Source of the DNA: Jacaranda mimosifolia
Lineage: Eukaryota; Streptophyta; Magnoliopsida; Lamiales; Bignoniaceae
Assembly (NCBI GenBank): GCA_018894105.1
Contig: CM032118.1
Location: 28,562,690 to 28,626,689 of the forward strand
Direction of reading: 5' to 3'
DNA length: 64,000 bases
Shown: positions 22,837-35,102 of the stretch, piece after piece
Numbering within the stretch: the stretch's first letter is position 1
Layout of the letters: every line of letters starts with the position of its first letter
Position numbers and translations under genes: made by a program
The notes under the pieces: model-generated
What the model was told of the DNA's origin: nothing
Seen by the model: only the letters and a program-made list of their open reading frames with translations
The model's database searches: none

Positions 22837-24732
22837 ATATTCCTACCTAGTGCTAAAGTTTCTAGGTGGTTGTAGAACGTAGAGTACTTGAATATGTGAT
22901 AGGGTGCTTAGAATTCAAATTCGTGCACACAATTACGCTTGTATATGAACTGCCAAAAGTATATATATGTCTATCCAGTTCTTTAAGAGTACTGGAACTT
23001 TCTTTATTAAACTTATTAACTAGTAAATCATCGTCAAAGTCACTATTTCTTTTTTGAAGCTACGAAATACCCAAATGGGATGTAAGACTTTGTGGAGTTC
23101 AGTTAATATGCCCATTTGTAGTCATACATGAACTTTACCTACATTTCTATTAGTGTATAAATGAACTTTAAAGATATTCAGACTTTCAGTTAGGCTAACC
23201 AATAACTTTAGTTTGTGGTGAGAAAACTAGCCAGATTTGATATATTATCGATAAGATTATTTATCCAATCACGTCTGATACATAGATATACGCTAATGGG
23301 TTGCTCTTGTGGATATACTTGTTCAGAGTTGATATTATTCCAACTTCCATAACTTAGGATTCTATTCTTCCATCATCAAAAGTTTGGGTAAGGTTTCTCA
23401 TTTCCAAATATGAATCTTTGTCCTTTATTTTCTAGTTATAGGTCTTATATCTTTTTCAATTTTGATAATCAATTAAATTGTATTGATGTAATAATCCCTA
23501 TCCTTCATCACTATCTTTTTCGCCAAGGTTCAAATAATAATATTTATATCCTATCATCTCCATTTGATCCCTTCAAATCCTTCTTTATTGATTCCTATAT
23601 CTCCACCTGATATTTTTCGTTAAGACTCCAGTACTAACTCTAGATGTCTTCTACATTTTTTAACAAACATTATCTCCTTCTCCTCAAGTCCTAGTGTTCC
23701 CTTTACAACTTTATCCTTATAGGAAATTTCTCTCTCATTTTGTTTGTTGTCACCTTGTGCTCATGCAGATGAGCTTTCTTATTGTTTATGAGATAATTTC
23801 CCCCAAACGTTTAAATCATAACCATACACACCTATCGGTCATATTTTCCTTAGAGGATTTCCTTGTGAAAAATATTCCTTATTTTCCTCTCAAATACCAT
23901 GACACGATTGTAACAGTTAACTTTATTGTTGAAGTATTGATTTCTTTGAAATAACAATACCGTATGGCCTCAACCCTATGTAAAAACCAAAATATGGATT
24001 ATTCCAGAATGATCCTTGGCTTCCCAAGTTCTGTTATCACAAATATACTGACATCCTAATGTGATACCAAGAATATTATCCCATCAGACGTCACTAAATT
24101 CATATGCTTGATATCTCAAAAGTAGTGGATTAGATACTGGTTGGCCATCCCAATACCAATCATTTCCTCTTTCGATATCAAGATCTATCCCTAAAGCTCA
24201 TATCCTAACCATATTTTCATGTCAATCTTAGCCCCTTTAATCCCAAAGTTCCATATTTCAAAGATATTCGAGTTATCAACGTACCACTTCCCAAATAGTC
24301 ATATCATCTGTGTCACAAGATACTTTTATGTCCAAAATATCACTCTAAAAGATTTTTTGCTTATTTAATTCAGCTCTATCTAAAACGATCATAGGCTCAT
24401 GCATCAATTATAGTTCTATCAAACAAGTTCATATCTAACACAAGTCCCCAAGAATATAATTCCTTTCAAATGTAAGAAGTCATATGCTTGATACTTTAGG
24501 AGTTACAAATGATACATTGGTCTACCGCCCAACCATAATCCTTTATATCCTCTGGATCGAACATTATCCTAAAAATTCATATTCCTAGCCAAATTCCAGA
24601 ATCATGCTTAATCTGCACTTACTAGAACTTTTATGTCTCATTCAAATGTCAGAGTCAAGCTTATTTTTCACTAGTCAAACCTTTCATATTCCGAGGATCA
24701 TATCCCAGCGTGGCTCAAGCTTTCAAACCTAA

Positions 24733-24744
24733 GCTCTGATACCA
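24733..24744 (-). other. L primer-binding site (tRNA-iMet)
   Basis: Minus strand TGGTATCAGAGC, six bases after the 5' LTR end; the standard initiator-Met primer site of plant LTR retrotransposons. Confidence 0.9.
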
Positions 24745-24750
24745 CCTCTA

Positions 24751-27642
24751 TGATGCCCCGATCGGAAGGTGCCTGCTTGCCGATCGAGGTGCTACCCATT
24801 CTATACCATAAGTTTTTTGAATAACAGAAAATACATTTATCAAAATTCGAAGTATATAATTTCTACAAGCAACATCCAACAAAAGTTCAACTATGAACCG
24901 AAATATCATAATCACATGTAGTATTCTACCATATTCTCTACCTCACGTCTTACCTGGGTTAGTCTATCTTTGTTACTCGTCCTTATCTGGGGTAAAGAAC
25001 GGGAAGTAATAATAAAACTGTGTAAGTCCGACCGACTAGTGAGATTTTAAGCAATAACCACATAATGAAAATTTCCCAAATAATATATAGGAAATAAGTA
25101 GAAGCATTAAAATTTCTAGAAGTCGTGAGAAAAGATTTTAGTTGAAATTCTAAGAGATCCATCTCACCACCATCCCATACCTGTGATGAGACTTCACAAA
25201 ACTTATTGCCTTTTTGTAGAGAGTTGAATCTCAAATATGGACAAAGAATCCACATACTTCCCTTTATATGATACATCTAACTAGCGAATTTATTCAAGAA
25301 TAAATTGATATATACTTTTACAAACTTGTTGTTGGTGATTCTCTTACTTTATCACTCCACTTTCGAAAATGTGAAAATCCTTATCCCTCAAAGTTTTTGA
25401 GTGATCAGCTCAGATACTTAAACACACACACACACACACACACACACATATTTTAGGCATGGCTAGCCGCATGCCTGATCCCGCTCATTGATGGCTGCTT
25501 CCAGCTAGTCATTGAGTAGGGATTATATATACATCGCGTACGAGTATCAATCGAAAGATCTACCATCGTTGGTCCATTTCGCCCAGTTGTCTCCTGAAGC
25601 TGATCCTAGGGCCTACCCCCAAGGATAATATTTATCTATGTATATCACGTCATATGTCCACCAACATTTTGAATAATATGTCAATTCGCCATGATAAGCA
25701 AGTAATCACTAAATCAGCACCAGGCTAATTCTAGGATAGGCATGGCGATGATAGAAAAATATATTTTGAAATCCATTTTTCAATTTTCATCACACGATTG
25801 CCAATTTCAGGTAAATGATATAAATAAAATTTAATAGGAATCGTACTTAGCATAAAGCGGTGATGTGTGGTAAATTTCTCAACACATAAATTGAAAAGAA
25901 TCAAGCGATCAGGATATTTAATAAGTATATATGTTCTTTCCCTAACAAAGAAATCTTATACTAATGAGGACAAACTCACCTGGAAAATATAGAGGAATTC
26001 CTAGTTGTAGGGTTGCTCAGGTCCTGACTTTCTAGTCTAATTGAGAAACTGTCATAAGATAACATGAGTTATCATCCTATCAATCCTCTAATCCTTAAAT
26101 ATAAATATAATTAATGTCTTTATCAAACTTAAGATTATTCTTGTACAATTCCGTTGGTCTCGATTTCATATATAAGTACTTAAGATGATTAAATGTGGTA
26201 ATTCTTAGTTCTTTGGAGTCCATGTCCTTGTTTCCTAATCAATTCAAAGTTCAAAATAAAATAACCTAAATCAACATTACGTTGATTTCTAAATCATAAT
26301 TCTTAACGTACGCAGACGTCCTTATCAAGTTTCTTTGTTACTTTATTTGGTTGGTCATAATTCTTAAGTTCCATGTTACACTCAAATGTTTAAGATAATC
26401 ACACGTCATTGTCCTTAACGCAACAAGTCGTTGAACAAGTTGTTAAAATCTTATTTAAGATTCTAACAGTAATATAATAATCCCTTAATGTCGATTGCAT
26501 TCAACACTATAGTAATTATGAAATTAATTCATAACTTGAGCTAAATCATAATTTAACAGTCTTAGTTCATATTATGATTAGGCTTGAATCCAAAACTTCA
26601 ACCACATTTGGTAAATGAATTGAATTAAAATTCAGTTATGAAATTTACCTAAATTGGATCGAATTAAGATCCAATCTGAAGCCAAAAATGCCCAGATGAG
26701 TCTGGGATTCAATTCTATATAAGCTGCCCAAACGCCGCCGCCGAATTGCCATGTGTTACTACCGGAGATAGAAACCAACACCACTACCAGATGCGCCTCG
26801 TTGCCAAGAGCAAAACGCCCATGATAATTTTTGGTTTTACCACCAGTAAGTTGGTCAATTGGCCATTCGAAGCTGCGGCCAAACCTTAATCCTCCGCCGT
26901 CAACAACGACCTTTAATTCTCCACCACCAGCTATCGAAATGCCAAATTGACAGCACTCATCGACAACCCATGAACTCTCGACCAAAACCCACATCAACTC
27001 TACCACTTTTCACCATCGAAAATGCCGAAACCGCCAAACCCATCGCATGTTGCTGTTTGCCTCTGTTTCTTGCAAAATGTTTGATAGTTTCTAGTGTTTC
27101 TGGTATGGTTCGATTCCTAGAGCTGAAGGGAATCTAACCATGACCTTAGTTTTCAATTTGGAGCTAGGACAGAGCAAAATCGAGCTTGAGAGAGATTGGG
27201 TCATCTTCTGAGAATTTGAAGAAATTGTGTCCTTTATTATATATATAAAATATTTTTCTACTTCTTCAATTTGACCCCCAAAACTTTTGACCGACTTCAA
27301 TTAATTCCTTGAATCTTTAAACCACCTTCACTTTGGCCCCCAAGTTTCAAGTAAACCCTTCAACTTTTAATTCTTGCACATTGACCCCTAACATTTCTAT
27401 TTTTAGGTAATTAGGTCCAAATTTAATTATTCTGAAGTCCTCAGACTTTTAATTTACCCACATTGGCCCTCTAAATTTTATAATTTTAGACAATCAAGTC
27501 CTTCTCTTATTGACAATTTAATCCCTTGATTGTCAATATTTAATTCTAGACTTTAGTTAAATCTAATCCAAAATTAATCTAGCTAAACTTATCGATTTCA
27601 CATTTTATCATATTTTAGGATTTCAAAATTCGGGGTGTTAAA
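24751..27642 (-). repeat. L 5' LTR, full length (2892 bp)
   Basis: Plus strand begins TGATGCCCCGATCGG and ends CGGGGTGTTAAA (terminal CA mutated). Contains a (CA)n tract at 25422-25448. The 124-codon minus frame at 26632-27006 lies wholly within the LTR and is not considered a gene. Confidence 0.8.
25422..25448. repeat. (CA)n microsatellite in L 5' LTR
   Basis: About 13 uninterrupted CA units. Confidence 0.95.
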
Positions 27643-27649
27643 GTTGAGG

Positions 27650-28545
27650 TTGAATACTCTTGAGGGATCGTTATTATCTATATGATAAGTGAGCACTCTA
27701 GCTGTGTCGTGCAATATTACAACTTGTTTGACTGCCTCGGATCCATAGACTAGACTATAGGGGTGGTTTTGTTTCCCATAAAGCCCTAGGAAGGTCGTCT
27801 ACCCATTTGCCTTGTCCTCTATCTAGTTGTTTTTTGAGGTGTTCTATGATAGTTCTATTAGTACCTTCAATCTGTTTGTTGGCTTGTGGGATTGCCACGG
27901 ATGTGAAGAGTTGTCGGATTCCCAACCGGTTACACCATTCTTGTATTTTCTTGCTATGGAATTGAGAACCATTATCCAAAATTATTATCCACGATAACCT
28001 AAAATGGCATATAATATTTTTGCGTATAAAGTTTTTAATAGTAGTGTTCGTGATCGTTGGTATAACTTTGGCCTTTAGTCATTTTGTGAAATATTTGACC
28101 ACGATAATAATAAATTTCCTTTGACCTGATGCCATGGGGAGCGGCTTGACAATATAAATTCCCCATTGATCAAATGTCCAATATAGAGGGATAGTAATCA
28201 TGTCTACTCTAGGCTGGTGACGTGTGTTTGAATGGAATTAGCGTGCTTTGCATTTTTTGGTGAATGATGTTGCGTTGGCGGTCATTGTAGGAAAAAAATA
28301 TCCCTAGCGCAATATTTTGTGGGCGAGTGAAGACATCAAGAATAACTGCTGCAGCTGCCTGCATGGACTTCTTCCAAAATTACAAAGGCTTCAGATATAT
28401 TGTAAGGTAATGTAATGGTGGCTCGTAGAAGGACTTTTTGAGTAGGATTTCTTCTTGAGATAAAGAGTAATGTGATGCTCATAAATGAAGTTGTTGGGTT
28501 GCCATTTTATCTTCTACCAATAACCCATTTTGCAAGTAATCAATA
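27650..28545 (-). pseudogene. Element F integrase relic
   Basis: Integrase inserts the reverse-transcribed copy into host DNA. On minus, 27979-27755 is open for 74 codons: DNGSQFHSKKIQEWCNRLGI, FTSVAIPQANKQIEGTNRTI and WVDDLPRALW, the classic gypsy core around the second catalytic Asp and the Glu (here EGTNRT). Upstream to about 28545 the zinc-binding region is visible in pieces (EAFVILEEVHAGS, NAKHAN-like CQR-x-AN, LYIGHLING) with stops and frame changes. The C-terminal part continues at 18005 after element L. Confidence 0.85.
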
Positions 28546-29018
28546 TTTTCATCTTGCTAACTGGGTTTTGAGTGCACAAGTGGTAAAGCCCATACTGCAT
28601 TTTGCATTGGATACCGCTTACAAATTTCATGGTTCGATCTTTAGTGCCTTACTAGTACTCATGAATTTAAACAGTGCATCGGGCCTTTTGTTCTCTAATC
28701 AGGGTACCTGGTTGAGGTTAAAATTCTTAAATTTTGATTGTAATTCCCAAACGTTGGAGAGATATTTAACTATAGTGGTTTCTTTGGCCTCATAGGACCC
28801 GTCAAGCTGTCCAACAACTAGCTAAGTATCTGTCACTAAGGCCAAGGAGTTTACTCCATTAGTAATAACCATTTTCATCCTGCTATAAATGCCTCATACT
28901 CGACTTTGTTATTTGTTACTGAAAAGTCAAGCTTCAAAGCGAAATTCAATTCAATGCCATCAGGCAAGCGAAGTGAAATTCCATTTGCACTGCCCATGTT
29001 AGTGGAGTAGCCATTGAT
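28546..29018 (-). pseudogene. Element F RNase H relic, C-terminal part
   Basis: Minus strand reads YSTNMGSANGISLRLPDGIE, ALKLDFSVTNNKVEYEAFIAG, LVVGQLDGSYEAKETTIVKYL and FNLNQVP-LENKRPDALFK. These match the gypsy RNase H segments with catalytic Glu (VEYEA) and the Asp-containing ENKRPDAL end; the DS of the third block is replaced by DT. It begins immediately after the VDG motif, which the solo LTR has split. Stops are present. Confidence 0.85.
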
Positions 29019-31199
29019 TGAAGGTAGGAGTAGCCCAAGGATCCAATTATAAAATCACAAAAAGACTATATAAAACTTTTCTACTCCACTTCCAAGGATT
29101 TAATCATGAATGCTAAATTTAAAGGTAGAACAAGAAAACTCCTATGAACTCTTCAAAAGGAGCAATCAGTGCACAACAGGGAAACACCAACACTTGACCA
29201 CCTTCCTCAACTTTAAATTTGCTGATAATTCATAGAGAACACATCAACATATATAGGAAGTTGTTGTAAAAATTTCAGCCCGATCAAATCTCCGAAAGTC
29301 CTCCAAATCAGCTTCGGAATATAGAGGACAACAATTAATCTACAAGAGCACAAGCCCCCTAAATGTTGAGCCTATAATGTATTAATCCACGCATCCAAGG
29401 AGAGCTCCAATCCACTTCAAATCTTCTAGAAAATAAGAAGAGGAAAAAGAAGGTGGGGGCGATTTTAGGAGAAGAGGAAAGGAATTTGGTATTGAGAGTG
29501 TGAAACTTCAAAACATGAGTGAATTACACTTTTGGAGAGAAATTGGGAATCTTACTAGCTAGCTCTCCTCATGGTCAGCCACTCTCTATTTGTAGAGAGA
29601 ATCGTGTGATGTTAGTTGGCATCACACCTCCCTTGAGGTAGTTGCCAACTTGCCAAACATCTTGCATGTGACTATCACATGCATTTAGATTTAGTTTGTA
29701 CTTACATTTCATCTCATGAAATGTAATTTAAATTAATCCTATATTAATTTTAAATGAACTCCTTCATTTGAATTTTCCTCCAAAACCAAATTCTTATTTT
29801 AATTAAATTAACTCTTTAATTTAATTTATTGACTTGACTTAACTCTTTAAGTCAATTTAACTTAACTCCTTAAGTTAAAAGGTGTAAACTTAACTCTTTA
29901 AGTTAACTTGATTAATTAAATGTCACATGACACCAGTTAAATTAACTCCTTAATTTAATTGGTCCAATTTAACTGCTTAAATTATCTTGGTTAATTTAAT
30001 AATTAAATTAGTCAAGCTAAGATGACCAAATAATTAGTCAACTGAATACTCTCCAAAAAACACCTAGGATGATTTTCTAATTCCTTAGAAAATTCCTCCT
30101 ATCAAGTAGAATTTCTTTTAAGCTTTTGTATGTGACTATTAGATTCATCCATTCATTGGACATAGGGCAACAAATCATTGTGATATTTTGAATATTAAAA
30201 TATTTACATTAGTTTAAACTCCTTTAAACTAATAACTCTTTCAATTAATGGAGATTTATTTTAGAGCATCCAATCTCCATGGTTGATGTCTAGCAACAAG
30301 CCCCTGGAGCCCAACAAATTAGATGAAATGAATATACTCTTGATGAACCATTCTAGCTCTATGCTTGCCATGTAAATATGGTCATTCCATCTTCTAGAGG
30401 TCTAGGGCAAGATATTTGTCGGCCCCCCAATAGCCTCGATAACTATATTTCTAATCTTAATGTTCGATTTTCCTTTATGACCTCATCTTTGGAAAACTCT
30501 TTTTCCAAATTTTCCTACTACCTTCGCAAGGATTTCTTGCAATCGATCATTATAGAATACATATGAGATACACTCGCCCTTCACAATGACGAGGAGATAA
30601 ATCCCATCTTAGATCTCACAAACCTCTATGTCTAAGTAGCTTATACCTAATCTCAACCCAAATGACCTGCTTGGTCGGAGAAGAGTCAAGGTATGAGGAC
30701 CTAAACACAAAGTTACCATGGATCCTCAAGTTAAAGGACTAATTACATGCACTAGCGTAAGCTAGAGAACTTGCCACTCCGGCTATCTAGTTGATTCTCC
30801 ATGCAGGTCTTTAGTAAACTTGTTTTCTAACAAGCACCCACTTACATGCACCCATGTCTAACATGGATTGCTCATGAAATGGAGCAATACCCAACTCCTT
30901 GGATTTATACATCGTTAGTGCAAGTTTATCTAAATCTTAGATGCCTTGTCTCATAAGATTCTATGACTTGGAATGTTTAAAATCAGGACCGTGTAAGACT
31001 TATTTCATGATCACCACCTAGTGTGCAACCAAGTTCCGTGGTCATAGTGTGATTTAGAGGCTTCAACCAAATGTTAGTAAAGTAAAATAAGAATAAGAAA
31101 AAGATTGCCATTTTATATAAATATAATTTAATCAAATTTGTATCACAAGTGAAATAGTTTACATGCCAATCTAACTAGCTGTGGGGCACTATTCCAACA
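29019..31199 (-). mobile_element. Solo LTR, TGTTGGAATAGTGCC family, 2181 bp, inverted
   Basis: Plus strand begins TGAAGGTAGGAG and ends CACTATTCCAACA, the reverse complement of the family ends. Flanks TTGAT (29014-29018) and TCGAC (31200-31204) agree at 3 of 5, both differences C/T, in a CG context. The hairpin ladder is present at about 29790-30040 (for example TTAACTTAACTCCTTAAGTTAA). Splits the RNase H coding region of F. Confidence 0.8.
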
Positions 31200-32653
31200 T
31201 CGACTACCAAGGTCTATAGGGTCAAGCGGTCATTCTCATCAGGGAGTCCGATCCGCTAGATCAAGAATCTATAAGGGCTTGGCCTTTGATTGTCGTTCTA
31301 AGTTGAAAGTTTATGTCAAACTGGCTTAGCTGGATGGAATATTTTGCAAGTCCTCTTAAGGTATTTAATTTTGTTGGGACTTACCTCAGTGGCTATTTTA
31401 TTAAGATTGTGATGGAATGTGCTAGGAATATGGGGCATAGTTTCCTTGCCGTGATAACTAATGCGAGTATGAATTTCTCGATTTCTAAGTAATTTTCATT
31501 CAGCACCCTATAATATCTTAGTAATATAGTATACGAAGTGGTGTATATTGCCTTCTATGGAAACTAACACAGAATTGATAGCTGTGATGATAAAGCTAAA
31601 GCTAAATGTAAATATAAAGTTTCGTTGAACTTAGGTTTGGCAAGCGAAGGTTGAGTGGAAGATAACTTTTGAGGTCAGACAAGGCATGGTCGCATTCTGT
31701 GGTCCATTGAAAATTCTTTGTGTTGTGCAATATTTTGAAAAATGGCAGGCTTTTTTCGAGTAGTCTGGAGATGAAGCGGCTTAGGTGACTATTCTTCCCA
31801 CTAAGTTTTATACTTCTTTGATGGTTATTTCCTACAATGCTTGTATTTTCTGAAAGTTTGCCTTGATGCCCTTTTCAATGACCATGTATCCAAAGAATTT
31901 TCCACGCTAAATACTGAACGTGCATTTGGAGAGATTAAGTTCCATACCAAAATTTTCAACTACACTTTTTACGATCATGTTATTAGCATATATTTCCATG
32001 GAGTGGCCAATCTCTGCACTGAACATGTGGTTTACCAATCTTTGGTATGTTGCCCCGATATTCTTGAGACCAAATGACATAAACAAGAAATAATTGACAC
32101 CATTATGTACAATAAAGGAGGCTTGTCTCTATCTTTTAGTACCACAGAAATTTGATAGTATCCCTAGAATACATCCATCATGCTTAGTAGTAGGGCACAA
32201 CCAGTTGTTGAATCTACCAGTAGATCAATTCTTAGTAGGGTGTTGTGGGTCCTTTGGACAAGCCTTGTGAGGTTGGTGAAATTATTGCACATCCGCGGCT
32301 TATTTCCTGGCTTAAGAACTAGGACTACATGGCAAAGCCAATCAATAAACTGTATCTCGACTATTTGCCTGCTTTCAATAATTTTCTAACATTTTCTTTT
32401 ATTATCTTACTTTTCTTATTGCAAAAATTCTTTTCTTTTGCTTTATGAGCTTGAATTATGGTCCACTTTAGGTATGGATTATAGTGTTGGGATCGACCCC
32501 CTGGAGATTGGATGTCGTCCAGGCGAAGGCATCCTTGTTTGCTCCCATGAAATGTATCAATTGCTTTTCCATTGCTGGTGGGACTTGTGTGCCAATTTTT
32601 GTAACCATTTTTGAGTTCTTGATTTCGAGCTCTATGCATTTGTGCTCTTCCAC
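31200..32653 (-). pseudogene. Element F reverse transcriptase relic (plus RNase H start)
   Basis: On minus, 32653-32468 gives MVTKIGTQVPPAMEKQLIHF, NKDAFAWTTSNLQGVDP, then KLLKAGK, the standard entry to Tat/gypsy RT. Further left are NYFLFMSFGLKNIGATYQRL (the FGL-NAGATYQ block), YANNMIVKS at the active site where YVDDM or YADD is expected, LNLSKCTFS and GKFFGYMV. The two catalytic aspartates are both replaced by Asn, and many stops occur, so the enzyme is dead. The RNase H start abuts the solo LTR at 31200. Confidence 0.88.
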
Positions 32654-32869
32654 TGGTCAGAGACGAGTGTCCTCCAACCCTTTTTTTGGATGGACATTTG
32701 GTATATCAGGTAGTGGTATATCTTTTGGGAACTAGGTACCTTTAGTTGTTCTCGATTGGGTTGATAGGGAGAGAGCATGATACTAGAATGCTTTATCTCT
32801 ATCGCATGAGAACTGGCCTTATCGCATTGTGGTGGGGAACTTTATTTGTTGGTGAAAAGTAGATATGAT

Positions 32870-33190
32870 TACCTAAAATGTGTTAATGGTCAGGATATTG
32901 AAGATGACATTGTATGGTAAGGTGGTGCTAATGTTCATGTATTCTGCCATCCTTGTTCTCCTCAAGGATTGTTGGCCTATCAGTGTAGGAAGCATAATAT
33001 GGCCGATGTGGAAAATCATTTTACCACTGAAGTCTATCATTGGATTACTAATGATTGAAAAATGGAGCTCGCCCAATGCCCTTTTTGGAGGGTACCGTTG
33101 GTGATAATGTTGATAGAGCTGACCATGTTCACCAAAACTCTTTTAACTGTATAATTGGCTATATTAGCTTGAATGACTATTAGGAGTTAC
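32870..33190 (-). pseudogene. Element F protease relic
   Basis: Minus strand, two frames. ANIANYTVKRVLVNMVSSIN corresponds to the retropepsin active-site block where VDSGSSAD is expected; the catalytic DSG is lost. Then 33076-32873 reads DFSGKMIFHIGHIMLPTLIG and PYNVIFNILTINTF, matching the FSGE-x-G-I-LP and YNAILGRPTLN blocks. Gag-side sequence to the right (33191-33475) is not readable. Confidence 0.8.
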
Positions 33191-33475
33191 GTTGCTCTCC
33201 CGTGTGTGGATCCAGTGTGCGGGTTCATTCGATGGAAAGAATGTTGTAATACAAGTGTCGGGACGTTGCTAAATATTATTTTAGAAGTGGTACCATTGGT
33301 TGGTTAGTCATCGCCGCAGTTGTTTCCTGGCGGTCTTTGAATCTTTTCTAGGAGGTCCTACAAAATTATGGCAATGTAGTGGCCTAGGGGACTGGAGTTT
33401 TGGGTGGGAGGTTTCAAGTTTTTCATTTATTAATCTGTTTGCTATTTGCTAGTAGGTTACATGCTTTGTTTGCAC

Positions 33476-33492
33476 AGATGGCACCGAAATTA
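33476..33492 (-). other. Element F primer-binding site (probable)
   Basis: Minus strand TTTCGGTGCCATCTGTGC next to the LTR; resembles TGGCGCCGTCTGTGGG-type sites of Tat-like elements. Confidence 0.5.
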
Positions 33493-33496
33493 TATT

Positions 33497-34065
33497 GTAA
33501 AAATCTATAAGAGGAAGAATGAAAGGATTTGGGATGGGAATCAAACTTCAATAAGGTTAAACTCATTTTTTCGATAAGCGTGGAGGTCGAACTTTCTACA
33601 ACAAAAGTCATATTGGCTTCAGTGGCCCTCAACTAAGACCTTTTGATATAAAGTCATAACCAAAGAGAATATTGAGAGAAAAATTAGTCGGGCTAGAATA
33701 TAATACAATAGACTTACCTTCTTTGAGCATATTCCTTCATCCTAAATTACCACATTTAACCTTTCTTGTGCCAATTAGCTCCCTTTGGGAAAAGGGTAGA
33801 GCGGACTATTTCTCTATGGGTTAGTCTACGGGCTTTAGCTACCTTCGACTGGGGGCTATCCTCTGTTATGGAACAGCTTTAGTGCGATCCTAGTGAAATG
33901 GCTGTCTTTTCTGTACCAGGATAAAATAAATAGTACGACGAGTGACTCAATATTAACTAAGATACAATAATCCAAAGTCAAGGTCTTTTGCATGCGAAAG
34001 AAACTAAAGTATCCACTGCTCTTATATGGGGCATTGAAGTCGCTGGTCAGATTCCTTCCATATCA
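33497..34065 (-). repeat. F right (5') LTR, truncated
   Basis: Plus strand begins TGTAAAAATCTATAAGAGG and ends ATTCCTTCCATATCA; colinear with 14367-14990 and with the two pieces in unit A. The last ~60 bases of those copies are missing, then E sequence resumes. Confidence 0.6.
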
Positions 34066-35102
34066 AACATGATCTTCCTTTAAGTTGATATATCCCAAGA
34101 AGTTTTTACTGGCTCTAACGAGTTAGATAAAATTTCACAAAGACTAAAGTGAAATAAAAACAAAGAAAAGGATAAATATATCACCCTAAGAACTTGTTTC
34201 TCAATCGCTGATGAGACATACTCCTCATAGTTACAAATTTGAAATATGTCTAAGTCATTAGACGAATACAACACAGGATCTTCCTAAGTTCTTAGGCGAA
34301 TGCAAGATATAAAATTTGTCCAAGTCTTTGAATGAATGCAAGACAACAAGCACGACACCACCCAAAAGAGACAAGAAGACCTATCAAACGTACTTAGACA
34401 AAGTTGAGTAAATACATCTGACTTAATTAATGAAACGACCTCAAAAGGCCTCCCAAGCATGAAATGCCCAAGTAAAAATTCCTAAGTCATTTGCAGGATG
34501 AGAACTCTTAAGTCCTTGACATCCCTGGGACACTAATCTTAGTCCCAAGGAGCTTTTTTGAATCCCCTAGTAACTTCACAAAATTCCAAAGTCCTCCATT
34601 GAACATAGAATACTGTAGGCTACCACAGAAAATTTCTAAAGCAAAAAAACTTCATGGCAAAGCCTAAGTCCTACAAAAACATAGAACCCAATAGGTGCCC
34701 GGTAGATGCCCGACGGGCACTAGAAAGGTGCTTGGCAAGCTGCCGACATGAATATTCTCTTCTATCTCTCCTTTTCAAAGCTAGGTTGAACCTGGATCAC
34801 AATTTGAATTGGGTCTTCCTACCTAACATTTCAATCCTTACAATTTCAGTTGAAAATTTGCCTAGGTCTTGAGGTAGGTTCTACGTGAAATTTTCTTAAG
34901 TCCTCAAACAATAGCAACAAGAAACTTTTCCAAAGTTTCTCAACAAAACACAAACACGTCCCAGGCACACCTTAATTTGATCAATGAAAATTAATTAAAT
35001 TATAACAAATTTAAGTAAAGAAAATATTAAAAATTGAACTTATAATATATTTTTGATATGAAGTTAAAATCTCCCTATTGAAAAGAGTGGATTTGATGAT
35101 AC
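34066..35102 (+). other. Element E internal 3' region
   Basis: No readable domain. It has degenerate ~50 bp repeats of CCTAAGTC/TTAGGCGAATGCAAGA type (34240-34560), a GC-rich GTGCCCG block (34690-34750) and a purine-rich GAAAAGAGTGGATTTGATG just before the 3' LTR, the likely polypurine tract. The 72-codon frame at 34654 spans the GC-rich block and is not a credible gene. Confidence 0.5.

Larger units (their letters stand above)
19113..24750 (-). other. L internal region, no coding domain seen
   Basis: AT-rich with short frames only (for example 66 and 86 codons at 23410 and 23694, plus strand), none with recognised homology. It contains a hAT-like insertion (19257-19816), a diverged ~0.95 kb tandem duplication (about 20975-22620) and an exact 83 bp tandem duplication (22671-22836). 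Confidence 0.6.
18006..27642 (-). mobile_element. Element L: non-coding LTR retrotransposon (LARD-like), 9637 bp
   Basis: Flanked by a perfect GTTGA duplication. On minus the LTR begins TGTAACACCCCGAATTTTG (intact in the left copy) and ends GGGGCATCA, a terminus common in plant gypsy LTRs. The 5' LTR (24751-27642) is followed by the primer site TGGTATCAGAGC (initiator Met tRNA) and the 3' LTR (18006-19112) is preceded by a polypurine tract. The 5.6 kb interior has no recognisable gag or pol, only short frames, so L would need another element's proteins. It carries a hAT-like insertion and two tandem duplications. Confidence 0.85.
14367..34065 (-). mobile_element. Element F: Ty3/gypsy retrotransposon (minus), interrupted by L and a solo LTR
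   Basis: Minus-strand order from the right: LTR (33497-34065), primer site, protease, reverse transcriptase, RNase H, integrase, antisense ORF on plus (15419-16900), left LTR (14367-15044). L (18006-27642) sits in the integrase end and a solo LTR (29019-31199) in RNase H; removing both makes the domain order continuous. The RT-RNase H-integrase order defines Ty3/gypsy. No gag is seen between the right LTR and protease, so gag is deleted. The right LTR lacks the last ~60 bases present in units A and B, and no target duplication is found. All domains carry stops. Confidence 0.7.

Noticed and set aside
26632..27006. 124-codon minus-strand ORF
   Set aside because: Lies wholly inside the L 5' LTR; the other LTR lacks part of it and no family is recognised.
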